From Sporisorium sorghi (taxonomy: Eukaryota > Basidiomycota > Ustilaginomycetes > Ustilaginales > Ustilaginaceae), in NCBI GenBank assembly GCA_023212695.1, contig JALCCG010000089.1, positions 1-64,000 of the forward strand: a stretch of 64,000 bases of DNA. Direction: 5' to 3'. The position numbers were made by a program, and so were the translations under genes. Positions 61,175 through 64,000 of the stretch are shown here, piece by piece (position 1 is the first letter of the stretch; the number at the start of each line of letters is the position of its first letter). A model generated the notes under the pieces. It was not told the DNA's origin and searched no databases. It was given only the letters and a program-made list of their open reading frames with translations.

Positions 61175-63841
61175 ATGGCTGAGTCTCACTCAACGTCGCC
61201 AATCACTGGCAAAACGGTTCCCGACTACTACATTCATGCTTCCGACGCCTTTTTCCGCGACACCAACGGGCGCGCTCTCCTCCTTCGCGGCGTCAACCTC
61301 TCTGGTCAGACCAAATCTCCCGTGGGGCAGCCCACACAAAAGCTCGAAGGTTTCTGGGAATCAGCCGAATCCGGCGGAGAGTCCTTCGTAGGCCAGCCAC
61401 TCAACCTCAAAGATGGCTCAACAGACATTCATCTCGCTCGCCTTCGCTCCTGGGGCTTCAACTGCTTGCGATACGTTTTCACCTGGGAAGCCCTCGAGCA
61501 CAAGGGTCCGGGCCAATACGACACCGAATTCATCGACTATACTGTAAAGGTCCTGCGCAAAGTAAAGCAGTATGGCTTTCGGGTCTTTATGGATCCGCAT
61601 CAGGACCTCTTTTCCCGCTTCACAGGCGGCTCCGGTGCTCCCTATTGGACTCTCATCGCTTGCGGCATGAACCCTCGCAACTTTACCTCCACACAGGCCG
61701 CTTACATCCAGGCAGAATGGCCCAATCCACAGAACCCCAATCCTGCCGACTTTCCGGACATGCTCTGGGCTACAAACTACACTCGTCTGGCCGCCGCCAC
61801 TCTCTCTGTCCTCTTCTTCTTTGCCGGCAAACACTTTGCTCCCCGATGCATCATCGACGGCGTCAACATTCAGGACTGGCTTCAATCTCACTACATCAAT
61901 GCATGCCGACAGCTCCTTCAGAAAATCGTCGATGCAGGCGATCTCATCGATCAATGTGTCATCGGTTGGGACAGCATCAACGAGCCAAACCAAACTTACA
62001 TCGGTCTCGAAAGCGTTTCTAGCATTCCTGCCTCCTGGCAACTCAAAAAGGGGCCCGTACCAACCCCAATACAGAGCTTCCGTCTCGGAGCTGGCCAAGC
62101 TCAGATCATCGAGAACTGGGTCTTTGGTGCCATGGGCCCCAAACGTGATGGAACAGTCAAGGTCGATCCCAACGGTACCCTCGCCTGGTTGACTGAGGAC
62201 GAGGACCGTATCAAGGGTGGAAACAAGTGGGGATGGAAACGCGACGACGCTTGGCCACTCGGCCAATGTGTTTGGGCCGCACACGGCGTCTGGGACCCAG
62301 CCACCGGCGAGGTGCTCAACGACGCCTACTTTCGGTTCTTCGAGGGTCCGGCCGGATCCAGACCTGCCGAGTTCGCCGAGGACTATTGGCTGCCCCACTA
62401 CCGCGCTTACGCTGATCTCGTCCGATCCATCCACACTGAAGCCATCATGTTCATTCAGCCACCCGTCTTTGAGCCACCACCAAAGTCGCTGTCCCAAGAC
62501 GACCTCAAACAGCGCGCTTGTCTCTCTGGTCACTTTTACGACGGTCTCACCCTCATCACCAAGCACTGGAATTGGTTTAACGCCGATGCCGTCGGTCTGC
62601 TGCGCGGCAAGTATGCCGGTACTCTCTTTGCTATCCGCGTCGGAAACAAAGCCATTCGCCAATGCATCCGCGACCAGCTCGGCTACCTTCGTCAGGACTG
62701 CCTCGACGGCCTCGGTCAGTATCCCACTTTGATCGGCGAGCTCGGCATCCCCTATGATCTCGACAAGAAAAAGTCCTATTACGGCGACGCCAAAGGTCGA
62801 GGCATTGGAGACTATTCAGCACAGACCTTGGCCCTCGATGCCTCGCTCAACGGCTGCGACGGCAAGAACCTTCTCAGCTACACCATCTGGACCTACTGTC
62901 CCGACAGCAGCCATGACTGGGGCGACAATTGGAACGGCGAGGATCTCAGCATCTGGTGTCCAGACGACGTCAAAGGCGCCGACGCTGAAAACTCGTCTGA
63001 ACTAGGCATTCGTCGTCGCAGACGAAGTACCTCGTCCACATCAAGTGCGCGCTCCAGAGGTCTCACCGGCCTCACCCCACTTTCCTCTGCCCTCGCTTCC
63101 AGATCCAGCCTGAACCTACCGGAGCTCGTCCCAGGTGATGGCGACTACAACGCGCCCAATCTGCTCAACGGCTCCCGTGCCGCTGCTGCTTTCTGCCGCC
63201 CTTTCCCCGTCGCCACCGTCGGCACGCCCGCCAGCATCGATTTCGACATCAAGTCGTCCGAGTTCAGCTATGCTGTCGATGTGACCGCCGCCGAGTTGGA
63301 CAGGGTCGATCTGGCCACCGAGATCTACCTGCCTTTCCTCCACTATGCCGCGGACGGCGTAGCTGCAGCTGCCAGTGGCGATCTGGGCAACAGACGCCGT
63401 GACAAGAACGCTTCCAAGCGCTGGGCTCGCAAGCAGGAGAAGAAGATTCGTTCTGCCGATTCGCTGGCATCTTCCACCTCGAGCCTAACGACGAGCGGAT
63501 CATCGGGCCTCGACGATGCCGCCTCCTCGTCTGCGTCCACCCTGCGAGCCAGCACCGACCTCTCCCGAGTCGCCTCAACGGGGTCTACCGTTGCGCCATC
63601 GGCCTCTGTCGAGCAACAGCTGCTTTCGATCGACGTGCAAGTGTCGGCGGGTCGATGGGAGGTGGAGGGTCAATACCTCAAATGGTACATGAACAAGGCA
63701 GAGGCGATCGCCGAAGACGCCGATAACCCCGCCGAGGGTGTCTTTCGCCATTCGATCAAGGTCAAAAGAAAGGGCGGTCCTGTCAAGCTCGAGATGTCGG
63801 GCAGCGCATGGGATATCCTGACTTCTTGTGGCATCTTGTAG
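61175..63841 (+). CDS. EGH1: Steryl-beta-glucosidase-like GH5 enzyme (EGCrP2/Egh1 type)
   Basis: The 888-aa protein fits the GH5_12 group of fungal ergosteryl-beta-glucosidases that degrade sterol glucosides in the vacuole or cytosol. The fold begins RALLLRGVNLSGQTKSPVGQ and has RYVFTWEALEHKGPGQYD and MDPHQDLFSRFTGGSGAPYW. The acid/base Glu is residue 270 in DSINEPNQTY and the nucleophile residue 522 in LIGELGIPYDLDKKKSYYG. A C-terminal beta domain (from about 660) is interrupted by Ser-rich disordered loops. No signal peptide is present, in contrast to the secreted EXG1. The ATG at 61175 follows the CACTCAGCATGG context; the upstream frame has only a TTG. Glucosylceramidase relatives (EGCrP1) are an alternative substrate class. 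A GCATTC tandem is in the 3' flank. Confidence 0.9.
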   Translation: MAESHSTSPITGKTVPDYYIHASDAFFRDTNGRALLLRGVNLSGQTKSPVGQPTQKLEGFWESAESGGESFVGQPLNLKDGSTDIHLARLRSWGFNCLRYVFTWEALEHKGPGQYDTEFIDYTVKVLRKVKQYGFRVFMDPHQDLFSRFTGGSGAPYWTLIACGMNPRNFTSTQAAYIQAEWPNPQNPNPADFPDMLWATNYTRLAAATLSVLFFFAGKHFAPRCIIDGVNIQDWLQSHYINACRQLLQKIVDAGDLIDQCVIGWDSINEPNQTYIGLESVSSIPASWQLKKGPVPTPIQSFRLGAGQAQIIENWVFGAMGPKRDGTVKVDPNGTLAWLTEDEDRIKGGNKWGWKRDDAWPLGQCVWAAHGVWDPATGEVLNDAYFRFFEGPAGSRPAEFAEDYWLPHYRAYADLVRSIHTEAIMFIQPPVFEPPPKSLSQDDLKQRACLSGHFYDGLTLITKHWNWFNADAVGLLRGKYAGTLFAIRVGNKAIRQCIRDQLGYLRQDCLDGLGQYPTLIGELGIPYDLDKKKSYYGDAKGRGIGDYSAQTLALDASLNGCDGKNLLSYTIWTYCPDSSHDWGDNWNGEDLSIWCPDDVKGADAENSSELGIRRRRRSTSSTSSARSRGLTGLTPLSSALASRSSLNLPELVPGDGDYNAPNLLNGSRAAAAFCRPFPVATVGTPASIDFDIKSSEFSYAVDVTAAELDRVDLATEIYLPFLHYAADGVAAAASGDLGNRRRDKNASKRWARKQEKKIRSADSLASSTSSLTTSGSSGLDDAASSSASTLRASTDLSRVASTGSTVAPSASVEQQLLSIDVQVSAGRWEVEGQYLKWYMNKAEAIAEDADNPAEGVFRHSIKVKRKGGPVKLEMSGSAWDILTSCGIL

Positions 63842-64000
63842 TCCTTCTCATTTGTTCTTACTTTCTGCATCGTGATCCTCGTGCCTTCTTATTCATTCTT
63901 CTGTTGCAAGAGCCTCTTCGCATTCGCATTCGCATTCACTGTCACATCTCTCGCAATCATGACTCGCAGAAAACACAGACCAACGAGCACAGCATGAGAA

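Noticed and set aside
1..64000. CRISPR arrays, prophage, rRNA operons and bacterial promoters
   Set aside because: None seen; introns, fungal gene families and gene layout show nuclear eukaryotic DNA.

Overview
The window is nuclear DNA from a smut-type basidiomycete (Ustilaginomycotina, most likely a Ustilaginaceae relative of Ustilago/Sporisorium/Pseudozyma). The evidence is compact GC-rich genes with few, short introns (74-125 nt, GTRNGT...YAG with CTRAC-like branch sites), serine/alanine/glutamine-rich spacers inside otherwise conserved fungal proteins, poly(A/T) and CT tracts between genes, and a fungal gene set (Ssk1, Gtr1, Exg1, Srv2/CAP, Ndc80, Mak5, Utp4). The genus is inferred from style only. 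Start codons were chosen as the first plausible ATG; several long open frames extend upstream only through GTG or TTG codons and those extensions were not used.

Layout. 1-1.56 kb: homopolymer-rich, possibly a contig end, then a promoter. 1.57-11.5 kb: a serine-rich unknown, a flavin monooxygenase, mitochondrial formyl-THF deformylase, the Rag GTPase Gtr1, the NMD factor Upf3 and the splicing factor Syf2. 11.45-16.4 kb: a gene-poor island bounded by two diverged copies of a ~175-bp sequence that begins at the SYF2 stop codon. It holds an SNF2-type ATPase fragment, a decayed intron-containing tRNA-Gln-like gene and a frameshifted unknown gene. 16.5-18 kb: secreted exo-beta-1,3-glucanase. 18-21.2 kb: long intergenic. 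21.2-24.5 kb: Upf1. 26.6-31 kb: a 1478-aa unknown coiled-coil protein. 31.7-36.7 kb: the HOG-pathway response regulator Ssk1. 37.4-41.7 kb: mitochondrial ribosomal protein bS6m and, divergently, the U3 processome protein Utp4. 42.2-47.5 kb: a bZIP factor, DEAD-box Mak5 and a small EF-hand protein. 48.9-53.6 kb: a conserved unknown, a mitochondrial carrier and ribosomal P1. 54.2-60.5 kb: an F-box protein with a reading-frame break, adenylyl cyclase-associated protein and kinetochore Ndc80. 61.2-63.8 kb: a steryl-beta-glucosidase-like GH5 enzyme.

Themes: RNA quality control and splicing (UPF3, SYF2, UPF1 within 16 kb), ribosome production and translation (UTP4, MAK5, RPP1, bS6m), nutrient and stress signalling (GTR1, SSK1, CAP, bZIP) and glucan/sterol-glucoside hydrolysis (two GH5 enzymes). 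No bacterial operon, prophage, CRISPR or rRNA is present. The most unusual parts are the 4.8-kb island, the F-box frame break, the layered degenerate signalling domains in Ssk1, and the recurrence of first introns within the first few codons.
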